A DNA stretch of 64,000 nucleotides from Rugalucina vietnamica (GCA_964017185.1 OZ024876.1:35950406-36014405), one strand, 5' to 3'. Numbered from the stretch's first letter, positions 1 through 11,700 are shown. Notes: generated from the letters alone by a model not told the origin. Made by a program: numbers and translations.

Positions 1-412
1 TATGAAGGATGTAATAAAAAGCAAAGCTGATTTGTTGATTAAATAAATATTCTTTTAATATAACATCTATCTTAATCCCCTATATTTACAATTTGGCTAA
101 AAGGAACCATTTCAGTCATCGGATATGTCTTTCCAAACTACCTGCGCATTTCAATTTGTTCTCATACATGGAAACCGTCCTGCGCTATAGCTGGGGGCTA
201 TGTTAGTGCAATTTCCATGATGAAATACCTCATATGCATAATGACTCATATATGTGCCTGATACCAATGATTAGGTATCAGTGCAAACTTAATTGTTAGG
301 CACCAGCAAGGTCACAGATTGTGACAATGCCTGGCACTATATGTCAAGTGTTGTGATCAGCAAGGGACACAGCCTAGTTGATGTAGGCAATGCACCTGTG
401 ACATAGTCCCAA
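1..412. other. Unassigned AT-rich sequence
   Basis: No coding exon, RNA gene or clear repeat boundary was seen here. It may belong to a long 5' intron of KATNAL2 or to intergenic DNA; the sequence does not decide. Confidence 0.4.
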
Positions 413-795
413 TGCTCGCGCGAATGGCAGCGAACAGTCCTTGCTCGCGCGAATGGCAGCGAACAGTTGTAGACAGGGGACATACCCAGTAGTTGTGGGC
501 ATGCATGTTGTCCTACGTCGTGCTGATCTGGTTAAGTGGTACAAAGTTCAGTGGTTTGGACAGTGTACCAGTGACATAGTACCCCTGTTTGCGCGAATGG
601 CAGCAAACAGCCCTGTTTGCGCGGATGGCAGTGAACAGATGTGGTATGGGCGTACCCCTGTTTGCGCGAATGGCAGCAAAACAGCCCTGCTCACGCGAAT
701 GGCAGCGAACAGATGTGGTTTGGGCATACCCCTGTTTGCGCGAATGGCAGCAAACAGCCCTGCTCGGGCCAATGGCAGCAAACAGATGTGGTTTG
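413..795. repeat. Minisatellite-like array with a hairpin unit
   Basis: About ten copies of a box close to GCGCGAATGGCAGCAAACAG are spaced irregularly. Many are preceded by CCTGTTT, so a unit can fold as CTGTTTGC...GCAAACAG. Open frames on both strands here come from the repeats. Confidence 0.75.
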
Positions 796-1159
796 GGCGG
801 CATGAGACTTTAAACATAAGATGTGTTATAGAAGCTAGTCTGGAAATTGCTAATAAGACCACACTAATGCTACATTTGCTTGGGGAAAATTTAATGATTT
901 TGTCGCAAAATCAGTATTTAAATGCCCAAAGATTGAAGGAGTAGAATGATAATGATATGACTGAATGGTCCCCAAGGTTGATAAATTTCATATGAAATGA
1001 CCATGAGTGTAAGATTTGTTTTATCATATGACTTCTTAAATACAAGTTTATCGCCTTTAAAGTGAACATATGTCCAATGAAAATTATCATTGTTGTTACG
1101 GACCTCTTCAATGATGTTACATATTTTCGCGAAAGTGTTAATACATGTGTGGTCATAAC
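796..1159. other. Unassigned sequence
   Basis: Nothing with recognisable coding, RNA or repeat character was seen in this stretch. Confidence 0.4.
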
Positions 1160-2520
1160 ACTTTTATTATGCCCCCAACTTTGAAAAAGTTGGAAGGGCA
1201 TATTGCTTTCGGCTTGTCTGTCCCCAACTTTGAAAAAGTTGGAAGGGCATATTGCTTTCGGCTTGTCTGTCTGTCTGTCTGTCTGTGCGTCTGTTAACTT
1301 CTGAATGGTGCATGCTAGGGATTTGAAATTTCATATATGTATTCCTCATGAAAAAATAATTGACCCGTATTTTTTTTCATGTCCGAATTATGCCCCTTTT
1401 CTGAGTTATGTCCCTTTGAAAACAAAATTTGAAAATCTTGTGTGCAAGATATCTCAAAAAGTATTTGAGCTAGTAAGTAAGTAAGTAAGTAAGTAAAGAC
1501 TTTATTTAAAGAGGGTAACTACATTTAGCATATACATATACAAATGAGAATACATGCAATAGCTAATCTTCCATGAGGCCCTCTAGAGCCTTCATATTTA
1601 GCATACAGGTTAGGACTGAGGAGTAGATGACCTGATCAACTGAGAACTTTCTGTCAAATTTTGAAAAAATATGGCATTTTGAAAATTTGATTGATTTTTC
1701 CACTTTTTCAGTGAAATTTGAAACTTTTGAATGGTGAATGCGAGGGTTTTGAAATTTCATATACATATTTCTCATGAAAAAATGGTTGACCAGTATTTTT
1801 TTCATGTCCGAGTTATGCCCCTTTTTAGAATTATGTCCCTTTGAAAAACCGAATTTGAAAATCTTGTGTGCAAGATATCTCAAAAAGTATTTGAGCTAGA
1901 GCCTTCATATTTGGCATACAGGTTAGGGCTGCAGAGTAGATGACCTGATTAACTTTTGAAAACTTTCTGTCAAATTTTGACAAAAATATTCAATTTTGAA
2001 ATTTTGATTGATTTTTCCACGTTTCAGCAAAATTTGAAACTTTTGAACGACGAATGCTACTGTTTAGAAATTACACATACAAATTCCTCATGAAATAATA
2101 GTTGACCCATATTTTTTCAAATCCGAGTTATGCCCCTTTTTGGAGTTAATGTCCCTTTGAAATCAAAATTTGAAAATCATGTGTACAAGATATCTCAAAA
2201 AGTATTTGAGCGAGAGCTTTCATATTTGGTATACTGTTTGGGGCTAAGAGGAAGACCACCTGATTAACTTTTGAGGACTTTCCATCTAATGTTGGTAAAA
2301 TAACTCTTTTTTTTTTCTTTTTTTTTTTAATTTTTACTCCATTTCTAACTTGTCTGCCAAAAGCTTACATTCTGTTTCAGGATCAAGGTCAAAACAGAGG
2401 CAGTCGAACAGCTTTTTCAGGAAATTATTATTTTTTTTTTTCATTTGAATGAAATTAATGGTTCATACAAACTGCCAGTTTAGGGACAAGCATACAGTTG
2501 GGGGCATAGTGTTTTACAAA
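1160..2520. mobile_element. Inverted-repeat DNA element with TATGCCCCCAAC ends
   Basis: Both ends carry TATGCCCCCAAC in inverted orientation (near 1168 and 2497-2508). The first ~50 bp are duplicated in tandem and followed by a CTGT microsatellite. Inside are three diverged direct repeats (near 1320, 1750 and 2060) containing a stretch like TTGTGTGCAAGATATCTC. No transposase frame is visible, so it is probably non-autonomous. A LINE or SINE tail is inserted at about 1473-1583, and a second copy of the element lies at 23,630-25,470. Confidence 0.65.
1473..1583 (-). mobile_element. 3' tail of a LINE or SINE, reverse orientation
   Basis: On the - strand this reads as a short unique stretch ending in ACCCTCTTTAAATAAAGTC and then a (TTAC)n tail, the usual end of a retroposed element. 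The flanking CTAG on both sides is a possible short target duplication. Comparison with the other internal repeats of the host element shows where it broke the sequence. Confidence 0.55.
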
Positions 2521-3021
2521 CACGCATTTCTAGTTACATGATGTTAACCATTGGAAAACAGCGACATCATATGATAAATAGATTTAATACACCCTCGGAC
2601 AACTTGAAAGTACCGTCTTATGTTACATCCTGCTGTAGCTTTATCTAGATTTTTAGATAATAAAATCATGTGTCATTTTAATTGTAAAGGTTAAACAATG
2701 TTGGGCTGGTCCCACAAATGAACCTATAAAAGAAACTCCCACCGAATCCCAAAACAGTATCATGAAGGTACACTCACCAAATTCATAACCATAATGAAGA
2801 GTCACTAACATTTAAAGTTTTTTGGGGTTTTTTTTTGTTTTTTTTTTTTTAGTTTGTTATGGGTACTCATTAGGATTGTTTGCACAATGCATGTCTTATG
2901 AGCATCTGTAACAAACATTTCAACGGAAATATACAAACAAATTCACCATTATGATATAAACAAAAATTGTGCTGTTTTATTGTATACCTAACTCCACAAC
3001 AGGCATGGGTCAATTTGTACC
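2521..3021. other. Unassigned sequence with T-runs
   Basis: Apart from poly-T tracts near 2830-2850, nothing coding or repeat-bounded was recognised. Confidence 0.4.
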
Positions 3022-5135
3022 ATACATGAGTCAATGTCAAAATTCGTCAAAATTCTTGTCTTCTCAATATTTTATGAAAACCACGTACCAGATCGTGATT
3101 TGCATTTTTTCATATGATACTACTAATCATGCTTAATAATAGTAAATGATAAAACAGTATTTGTTTGGTGTAGAAATACCTTTTTTCCAGATTTAAAACC
3201 TCATTTTTCATAATTTTTGCCTGTCCCTCGAAAAAAATTGAAGATTCAGCACAACTTTTGCAAGTCGCTGTAAATATTTGGGTAGTTTTGACTGGTTGTA
3301 TCAAAAAGAACATTATTAAGGTAAATATAAGAGGTTTCAAAATGGGATATTTTGTTTTATTTTTCATATTTTTTGGCAATAATAAATCCGTCCCTGGATT
3401 TATGTCCTTACCCTAACGCAGTGATAAATCGACAAAATAATATAGGATCCCGTATGTTGGCAAATCTGGTTATCTGTCATGCTCACTGGGCACTTTCTAT
3501 TTACAAGCATTGCATGTGTTTTGAAATGCTGCTACTGAACTGCTCAAGGAAAATACTGTTTCAGTGTGTAAGCCCAGAAGAGTATATTTTTTGTGTGTCC
3601 ACTGACCGTAACGAGATATAAGCACAGTGAATACTTTGAAAAAGGTCTGATTCTGACATATTGATCCAATTACATTTCTCAATAGCAAACCACTTTTGCT
3701 ACCATGTTTTAATGCATTACTATAATTTAAGATAGAAATTACTTAAAATATGTCCTTACCGTAACAGTCCTTACCGTAACAAAATAAAATGTTATGGTAA
3801 GGACTCGTATTGTTACGGTATGGACATCAACTGAAATTAACCTGTGTGTTATTTATGTAGATATATTTGCTATGAGAAACTGTACCTTGTTTCAATTAGA
3901 GTAATAGGATTATTAAAACCCAATTTTATAAATGAAATTTTAGACAAATACGTTCATAGGAATTATTCCGTTACGGTAAAGACATTTTGGTGAAATACCA
4001 TGCCTTTTTGGAAAATCATTTGGAAATCGAAACTAGAAGCAATACAATTGTATGTCATGTAAAATATATTATTTTATTGAAAAAGAAAGCTATCAGGATT
4101 ATGATTGAGAACAATTATTTCCTACAAAATGTGTTATGTCCATACCGTAACATGCTGGTCCATACCGTAATGATATCTCAGAATGTTTAACTGTACCAGA
4201 AAACTAACAAAACTTATTAGACTTAAATCACCATAGAAGATACCAAAAGATTAAATACTTGTTATATCATTCAATCATACTTGCCTGTATTGCTGTCAAA
4301 AAGGCAAGCATTGATATTTATTCTAAAAATGTCCATACCATAACGATTTTATCAATATAAGATCTTGTCCATACCGTAACAGAGAATGTCCATACCGTAA
4401 CAACATAAGAAAAGAATATACTGTGTAACATTTTATTAGTTGCTTTTCTATGTTTACATTCTTTTGCATTCACACTAAGAGGATTTATCTTTGAAAATAA
4501 ATAAACATCTTTCTTAATCACTGTCTTCATTTAGCAACATATTAGTGCCCAAAGTCAAAAATGTCCATACCGTAACTTGCATCTTGTCCAGTAACGTAAC
4601 GGTACTAAATTTCTGAAAATAAGTTCTTTATAAAGACTTCATGTGGATCATTACCACAAAATCAATATTATCAAGATGAATAAATTGTCTGCAGTATTGT
4701 TGTTGTATAGCAACATGCTTTTTAAAAATGTTATTTAAAGCGGAAAACATCTAAAATCTGTAAAAAGTCGTTTTTGCTTGTATGATCACTGTTTTTTTTC
4801 TACTATCATTACAGATGTAGATTTCTTTTCTTCAGTACATGTGTAGAAATAATCTGTTTATTAGATTGCATACATCAGAAATAAAAAGTTGTTGCATATT
4901 TAAAAGAAAAACACAATTTAAAATTTGTTACGGTATGGACATTTTTCCTGGTCATGTGACTTTTGACGATCTATTTAAGCAATCTGATTGGTTGTTAAGA
5001 TTACCTTTAGTATGTTTTGATTACTTTAGGGTTAGCTTGTTACTTTCACACAAAATAAAATTTAACTTTCTTTCAGGTGCTTTTTATTTTTTCCCACATT
5101 CAAAATTTGACGAATTTTGACATTGACTCACGTAT
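3022..5135. mobile_element. 2.1-kb inverted-repeat element carrying GTCCATACCGTAAC boxes
   Basis: The outer ends match in inverted orientation over about 30 bp beginning TGAGTCAATGTC (3027 onward, and the complement ending at 5130). Between them the 14-bp box GTCCATACCGTAAC, or close variants, occurs about 14 times in both orientations, for example near 3751, 3770, 3815, 4139, 4162, 4369, 4388, 4561 and 4927. No long protein frame is visible. Dispersed internal binding-site-like repeats plus terminal inverted repeats suggest a non-autonomous DNA transposon of unrecognised superfamily. No target duplication could be fixed. Confidence 0.6.
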
Positions 5136-5408
5136 AAGGAAAACATGTCCATGCAATGTATATCCCCTTAAACCCCACTTTTATATAGTAAAACTGGGGT
5201 ATGCAGGGGTAAACCTATTTTTCTTATTTTTTAACCCAAAACATAGATTGTGGGTACTCGTTAGAACCACCTCGCCGAGGCCGTTCTCACGTGTACCCAC
5301 AATCTATGTTTTGAGCAAAATTGTTGAAAACATAAAAAAAATTTCCAATGGAAATTTTTATTTTTTACAAATCATGAATCTTTGTATATTGCGTGGGCAT
5401 GTTTTCAT
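5135..5408. mobile_element. MITE-B copy
   Basis: This is a full-length copy. Its ends resemble AGGAAAACATGTCC inverted. The centre is a strong hairpin in which GGTACTCGTTAGAACC pairs with its complement around CGCCGAGGC. It abuts the end of the 2.1-kb element. Further MITE-B copies are listed below with only their differences. Confidence 0.8.
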
Positions 5409-5755
5409 ATTGACTGAAAAATAGCCCTGACAGGCAACTTTGGACAAGCTATATGCATTTTTCACATCCTTTGACGGTGATAGAATTCTTTCCTTTGCCT
5501 GTTCTGCTATCGGTATACCAAATTTGTTTGTTGAGCTGTGACTCTTCACTTTCACTCTTGTGGAATGCGCCGTTGTTGCTCGGATTTATATTGTAGGCTC
5601 CAGTCATGATTGGTTTGAATTTCAAAATGCTGATCCGGGGCTAAACATTTAGGTTGAAAGCTAAGAAAGTCAGTTGTTATGATAATGAAATGATAGAACT
5701 ACACTAAATAAAATTTATATTTAGTAAAAGCAATACCTGTTTGCTGGTTTGCACT
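5409..5755. other. Unassigned sequence with an inverted match to 6290-6370
   Basis: About 65 bp near 5560-5630 match, in inverted orientation and imperfectly, sequence at 6290-6380. This hints at an old inverted-repeat element around 5.5-6.4 kb, but its ends are unclear. Confidence 0.3.
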
Positions 5756-5756
5756 A

Positions 5757-6140
5757 AGAAACATAGACATAGACATAGAAATTTTATTTTTTGTTGAATA
5801 TTCACAAACATGTAACATAAGCCCAGTAGGGCTTTTATTTCGACAAACAAGAGTAAAACAACATGCAAAAAATATCACAGCATGCAATAGAAATACAATA
5901 CGTACAATGAACAAATTAAGAGAAAAAATACAGAATATGAGGTATATCACAGCATGCAATTTTGTACATAAAATATGTCTTTTTAAAATAATTGAAAAGA
6001 AACTCTGTACATGATATCAGTACCGATGCTGATGCCTTTCCCTGCTGTACGGGCAGTCCACACGAGCCTGGGAACAAAGTACAGGCGCAAAATACAGCTA
6101 AATTCTGACTGCATTCAATTTTGTGTGTCATGGGCATAGT
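5757..6140 (-). mobile_element. LINE or SINE 3' region, reverse orientation
   Basis: The left edge is a (GACATA) microsatellite followed by AATTTTATT. On the - strand this reads as an AATAAAATT signal followed by a simple tail, typical of retroposed non-LTR elements. The body has no conserved protein frame. Confidence 0.4.
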
Positions 6141-6461
6141 AGATATGTTAAAAAATATTTCGCAAACATCATAGATATGTTAAAAAATATTATGCTAAAA
6201 TTAACAAAAGGATTTATTGTCCGGATATCTTACTTCGTATGAGAAATTATGTGAGCATATCTGATTTATTTGTATCCAATCCTTTTGAGGAGGTGTAAAC
6301 AAACTTGCGTCTAATGGTCGCCATCTTATCTTGAAACTCGAACCAATCATGGTTCTCACTGGGGCCTATATTATATACAAATCCAAGCATCAGGGAGCTT
6401 TCGACAACAGTGACTTTGATTACTCTAATTTGCATGCCTTTGTTACACCTGTGACAAGTAG

Positions 6462-6693
6462 ATTTGAGCCACCCCATGGGAAAACCAACAATCTGCATAT
6501 GCGAAAACAAAGGCGCAGATCAGCTTCGCGGTAACCGCAAAGCTGATCAGCGCCTTTGTTTTCGCTACTCGGATAGTACAATTCCTACTTAACTCCAAAA
6601 TTTCAAGCTTCTAGCCTGCTTATATAGCTGTACAGGCCGGTTTATGTCAGACCTGTTCGGAAACCACATTGTTGGTTTTCCCACGAGGTGGCT
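6462..6693. mobile_element. MITE-A copy
   Basis: The inverted ends are of the form TGAGCCACCCCATGGGAAAA, here diverged at the left. Next to one end is a second hairpin in which GCGAAAACAAAGGCGC and the GATCAGCTTCGCGG stretch fold back. No coding potential. Twenty or so further copies are listed by their differences. Confidence 0.85.
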
Positions 6694-6776
6694 CATTTTT
6701 ATAACTTGCATGCCATGCCAAAAAGAAACACTAAAGTTTGTATCCTTGTCAATAGAATTTTCTACTATTAGATAAT

Positions 6777-7012
6777 TGAGCCGCCTCGTGGGAAAACCAA
6801 CAATGTGGTTTCCGAACAGGTCCGACACAAACCAACCTGTACAAGCACAGAAAAGTGCTAGAAGCTTGAAATTTCGGATTTAAGTAGAAGAGGAATTGCA
6901 CTATCCAAGTAGCGAAAACAAAGGCGCTGATCAGCTTCTCGGTTACCTCGAAGCTGATCTGTGTCTTTGTTTTTGCCAATGCAGATTGTTGATTTTCCCA
7001 CGAGGCGGCTCA
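6777..7012. mobile_element. MITE-A copy
   Basis: Whole copy with both ends kept; the internal AGCTGATC hairpin lies near the right end. Confidence 0.85.
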
Positions 7013-7107
7013 TATATTCATTCAATTTCAAATAAGATATCCTCAAGTTGACAATTGATTCGTTTTTTTCGAGAGTAACAACTATGTGTATGTGACAAAT
7101 AAATGTT

Positions 7108-7312
7108 TTTTGAGCTGCTGCATAAGAAAAGCAACAACATCTATAGGCAAAAAACAAAGCCGCAGATCAGCTACACAGCTAGTACAGTGCCTCTTCTTCT
7201 TAAGTCTGAAATTTCGAGCTTCTATTATAATAAGCCTGCTTCTATGACTGTACAGGCTGGTTTGTATTGGACCTGGTCGAAAACCAGTTTTTTTTCCTAA
7301 TGCGAAGCTTCA
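7108..7312. mobile_element. MITE-A copy, diverged
   Basis: The left arm of the internal hairpin is shortened and the ends are worn (GAGCTGCTGCATAAG on the left), which suggests an older insertion. Confidence 0.6.
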
Positions 7313-7496
7313 TTTAGCTATTGAAGTTGCGAGCCCAACAGTCTGTTAATTACAAGATTATTTTGACTCGGATAATAAAAATACTGCATGTCTTGTCCAG
7401 ATGATATCCCTTCATAGTTTTAAGCCTGTTTTCCTTCATAAATGATTTTGAAACTGGCCTCATCTCTTCTAACTTGCATTTCTTGTCCACATTGTT

Positions 7497-7730
7497 TGAG
7501 CTGCATGTTGAGAAAATCAACAATGTTGTTTTTGAACAGGTGCGACACAAACTGGTCTGTACCGTCAAAGAAGATAACTAGAAGCTTGAATTTTGGATTT
7601 AGAAAGTTAAGGAATTGCACTATCCGTGTAGCGAAAACAAAGGCAATGATCAGCTTCGTGGTAACTGCGAAGCTGATCTGCACCTTTGTTTTCGCATATG
7701 CAGAATGTTGGTTTTCTCATGATGCGGATC
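7497..7730. mobile_element. MITE-A copy
   Basis: Whole but diverged copy. The ends read GAGCTGCATGTTGAG and its inverted partner GATGCGGATCA. Confidence 0.75.
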
Positions 7731-7997
7731 ATTTCATTTTATGTATTTATGCCTATTTTCCTTTATAGAAAGAAGATTTTGATTCTAGTTTAGCCTGTAT
7801 GAGATCTACCCTTAAAAATTTAATATTTTATATATATTCAGCCATTTTTTGCCTTAGAATACCCATTTACAAAACAGAAATTTAGCAGACCCTATTGTAC
7901 ACCAAAGTTTTTGTGTTTGCATGTGTGTGGAATTGACAGATTAACAGAACAATTGTAAACAGAAATAGAGTTCATAATGTAGACAACCTTGTTTGTT

Positions 7998-9985
7998 AGC
8001 TCACCTGAGCCGTTAGGCTCACAAGGTGAGCTTATAGGATGGCCATGATCCGGCGTCCGTCCGTCCGTCCGTCCGTCGTCGTCCGTCCGTCGTCCGTCCA
8101 CAATTTCAAAGATCTTCTCCTCTGAAACCACTTGGCCAATCAAAGCCAAATTTTATATGAAGCATCTATAGGAAGGGGGAACCAATGTGTATATAAATAA
8201 TCCAGGTCACATGACCAAGATGGCCGCCATGCCCATATATGGTAAAAACCCTTCAAAAATCTTCTTCTCCAGAACCGGTGGACTGATTTCAACGAAACTT
8301 GGCATGAAGCATCGATGGCTCAAGCGCTACAATGTATATATAAATCATGACCCTGTGATGACCTTGACCTATTTTACGGCAAGGTCAACATGGGTCGCCA
8401 ATGCATTTGAATGGGGAAAACTTTTAAAATGCCATTTAAAGTGAAAGTCTTGCAGGAAATGGGCAGTAGGACTGAATATTAATGATTCTGAAAAAAATTG
8501 GACCCCAGGGGCTCATATGCCCCCACCCCGGGGCAATATACATGTACATTACCATAATATTCAAACATCATCTCCTCTGAAACCGCTTGGCCAATCACAG
8601 CCAAATTTTATGTGAAGCATCAATAGGAAGGGGTAATCAATGTGTATATAAATAATCCAGGTCACATGACCAAGATGGCCGCAATGCCCATATATGGTAA
8701 AAACCCTTCAAAAATCTTCTTCTCCAGAACCGGTGGATCGATTTCAAAGAAACTTGGCATGAAGCATCGATGGCTCAAGCACTACAATGTGTATATAAAT
8801 CATGACCCTGTGATGACCTTGACCTTTTTTTTATGGCAAGGTCAACATAGGTAGCCAATGCATTTGAATAGGGAAAACTTTTAAAATGTCATTTAAAGTG
8901 AAAGTCTTGCAGGAAATGGGCAGTAGGACTGAATATTAATGATTCTGAAAAACAATGGACCCCAGGGGCTCATCTGCCTCCACCCCGGGGCAATATACAT
9001 GTATATTACCATAATATTCAAACATCTTCTCCTCTGAAACCGCTTGGCGAATCAAAGCCAAATTTTATGTGAAGCATCTATGGAATGTGGGAATTAATGT
9101 GTATATAGATTATCTAGTTCACATGACCAAGATGGCTGCTATGCCCATATAAGGTAAAAACCCTTCAAAAATCTTCTTCTCCGAATCTGGTGGACCAATT
9201 TCAAAGAAACTGGGCATGAAGCACCAATGGCTGAAGTACTACAATGTGTATATAAAATATGACCCTGTGGTGACCTTGACCTATTTTAGGACAAGGTCAA
9301 CATAGGTCGCCAATGCATTGGAATGGGGAAAACTTTTAAAAAGTCATTTGAGGTGAAAATCTTGCAGAAAATGGGTAGTAGGACTAAATATTAATGATTC
9401 TGAAAAAAAAAAATGGACCTAAGGGCTCATATGCCCACACCCCGGGGCAATATACATGTATATTACCATAATATTCAAACATCTTCTCTAAAACCACTTG
9501 GCCAATTGAAGCCAAATTTTATGTGAAGCATCTATAGGATGGGGGAACCAATGTATATATTAATAATCTAGGTCACATGACCAAGATGGCCGCCATGCCC
9601 ATATATGGTAAAAACCCTTCAAATATCTTCTTCTCTGAAACCAATAGATTGACTTCAATGAAACTTGGCGTGAAGCATCCATGGCTATAGTACTACAATG
9701 TATATATAAATCATGACCCTGTGATGACCTTGACCAAGTTTATTGCAAGGTCAACATGGGTTGCCCATGCATATGAATGGGAAAAACTGTTAAAATGTCA
9801 TTTGAAGGGAAAAGCCAGCAAGAAATTGGCAAATGGACAGAATATTGATTATTCTGAAAAAAGAAAACGGCCCAAGGGCTTCACCTGCCCCTGCACTGGG
9901 GTTAAATACCATAATATTCAAACATGTTTATTGGTATATGCAGCAGACTCAGGTGAGCGTTTACAGGACCATTGGTCCTCTGGTT
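7998..9985 (+). mobile_element. HINE-1 copy, four core units
   Basis: The left end begins AGCTCACCTGAGC, folds on itself through AGGTGAGCTT, and runs into a (CGTC)n microsatellite. Four tandem cores of about 455 bp follow. The right end holds CAGGTGAGCG (inverted partner of the left end), then the hairpin AGGACCATTGGTCCT and CTGGTT. Left end with subterminal inverted repeat, microsatellite, tandem core and 3' hairpin is the plan of Helentron-associated non-autonomous elements, such as the bivalve 'pearl' repeats. The family match is from architecture, not from a search. Open frames inside are repeat artefacts. Confidence 0.8.
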
Positions 9986-10022
9986 AAAATTAGCACTAAA
10001 AGCAATACTTTTCTTTATTAAT

Positions 10023-10223
10023 CAGGTCTTGATCATCTCAGAAAATCGCGATTGAAATTATTGCGCAGATGCACGATGGCTCCATGTATTTACCGGCAGT
10101 ACATTTTGTTTCATTATTTAGTCAAAAATAGTGGTTTGGAGTGATTCCTCTTGATAAGGGGAATTAATACCGCACATATATGTGATAATTTCGATCGCGA
10201 TTTTCCGAGATGATCCAGACCTG
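10023..10223. mobile_element. 201-bp MITE with TTAAT flanks
   Basis: The ends are inverted over ~38 bp, starting CAGGTCTTGATCATCTC and ending in its near complement. TTAAT occurs directly on both sides (10,018-10,022 and 10,224-10,228). Either a 5-bp TTAAT duplication or a 4-bp TTAA (piggyBac-like) is possible. Confidence 0.7.
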
Positions 10224-10228
10224 TTAAT

Positions 10229-10556
10229 ATTTTTATTCCTTATAGCCTCTCTCTCAAAGATCTGTTTATTTCAATCATTTTTACCCTTATCATATATCCT
10301 ATTTAACATACACATATTTATTTTACTGCCTGATATTATAATAAATTTCAAAGTTTATCAAGAATTTTGAGATAAACCAAATTAAACAAAAAATATATAC
10401 AGCTATTTTAACTGTAAAATCTTATTATCTTGAAGAAATAATGATAGAGTTAAAGGGTGTATTTGAGAGGCAGAATATTACTCATCTTTGCAAGCTTCGT
10501 TACTAAAATATCCATCAATCATTCTGATCTGTGACATATTGTTACGAGACTGCATT
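10229..10556. other. Unassigned AT-rich sequence
   Basis: Nothing coding or repeat-bounded was recognised. Confidence 0.4.
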
Positions 10557-10745
10557 ACGAAAACTTGCTCATGCAATATACATAGAATTTTTTCATCAGT
10601 AAAAACTGAAATTTTCATTTAGAAAATTTTGATATTTTTAATATTTTTGCTCAAAACATAGATTGTGGGTACATGTTAGAACCATTTGCCAAGGCGGTTC
10701 TAACGACTACCCACAAACTCTGTTTTGGACCAAAATTGAGAAATT
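10557..10745. mobile_element. MITE-B copy, cut short at the right
   Basis: The left end and central hairpin are present. The right arm is replaced by half of a MITE-A copy. Confidence 0.7.
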
Positions 10746-10757
10746 AAAATAGTATAC

Positions 10758-10912
10758 CCAGCACCTTTGTTTTCGCTACACAGATAGTACAATCCCTCTT
10801 CTACTTAAATCCGGAATTTCATGCTTCTAGACTGCTTCTGAGAGAGTACAGCCTGGTTTCTGTCAGACCTGGTTGGAACCCAAATTGTTGGTTTTCTCAC
10901 ACTAATGCTCAT
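10758..10912. mobile_element. MITE-A half copy
   Basis: Only the right part is present, from the CCTTTGTTTTCGCTAC arm to TTGGTTTTCTCAC. Confidence 0.65.
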
Positions 10913-10983
10913 TTCATTTGCTTTGGACGTTTGTCTATGGATACTCGGTGTGTGTAATAGACGTAACTTTCTGCTCGTTTCAG

Positions 10984-11070
10984 CCTGGTCAGATCATTGA
11001 TATTCGTGCCATGATAAACGAAGCCACAAGAATGAATGTAGAAGAAGGTGCTCAAGACAGTCAATATAAC
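10984..11070 (+). CDS. KATNAL2: KATNAL2 exon, pre-ATPase linker
   Basis: KATNAL2 is a LisH-containing, katanin p60-like AAA ATPase linked to microtubule severing and ciliary or spermatid cytoskeleton remodelling. This 29-codon exon begins PGQIIDIRAM and matches the RGQIIDFQGL stretch that precedes the ATPase domain in vertebrate KATNAL2. It is preceded by a TTTCAG acceptor and followed by a GTAGGT donor, both in phase 0. Upstream exons with the LisH domain were looked for in the first 10.9 kb and not seen, so the gene starts outside the window or its short exons were missed. A MITE-A starts 37 bp after the donor. Confidence 0.8.
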
Positions 11071-11106
11071 GTAGGTATATTTTCCTTTGATAATCAGTCT
11101 TTAATT

Positions 11107-11271
11107 GAGCCGCCGCATCATAAAACATACACTCTGCATGTGGGAAAGTACAATCCCTCCTCATCTGAAAATCTAAATTTCAAGGTTGTAGTCTATATCT
11201 TCAAATACGCAGGCTGGTTTGTGTCGGACCTGGTTGGAAACCAAGATTGTTTTTTCTCATACGAAACCTCA
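11107..11271. mobile_element. MITE-A copy without the internal hairpin
   Basis: Both ends are recognisable, but the AGCTGATC hairpin region is missing. Confidence 0.6.
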
Positions 11272-11359
11272 AATAGAAGAAATCCCAGCGGTAAACGTTT
11301 CTATGCTGTCACAAATAAGGGCCCATGGCAATATGCAGAGATTTTTGTAAAACTTTTCA

Positions 11360-11700
11360 TTTCAACATTGATTAAATTTTCATTATTTTACCAAAAAAAA
11401 GAAAGTGGATACACATTAGAACATTATAATGAGTACCCACAATCAATGTTTCGAAGCAAAAGTAAGAAAGACATGTAACAGTATTCCGCTGGGTATATAC
11501 AGAAGCCTCCCTGGCGCAGTGGTAATGTCATTCGCCTTGTGGCTTCACCAGTCTGTCGGATGAGACTATAAACCAAGGTCCCGTCAGCATATGAACTTAG
11601 CTGTTGGTGGGACCAACCAACCAACCCTGGGTTTACCCCAGTTTTACTGCATAAAAGTAGGGTGTAAAGGGTATACATTACATGGACATGTTAACTGCGG
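11360..11700. mobile_element. MITE-B copy split by a SINE
   Basis: The central hairpin lies at 11,405-11,455. The outer arm CCCCAGTTTTAC...CATGGACATG resumes after the SINE at about 11,630. Confidence 0.65.
11503..11628 (+). mobile_element. tRNA-derived SINE
   Basis: CCTGGCGCAGTGGTAATG matches a tRNA A-box (TGGCGCAGTGG). The downstream part includes CGGATGAGACTATAAACC and AGGTCCCGT, a stretch shared by many molluscan SINEs, and the copy ends in a CCAA repeat. It interrupts a MITE-B copy and so is younger than it. Confidence 0.6.

Noticed and set aside
6331-6534. Small gene starting MKLEPIMVLTGAYIIYKS
   Set aside because: The frame runs into a MITE-A end and has an inverted partner near 5600; no codon conservation or splice signal.
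1-10900. 5' exons of KATNAL2 with the LisH domain
   Set aside because: No stretch resembling the LisH helix or the basic linker was found; the region is repeats and unassigned sequence.
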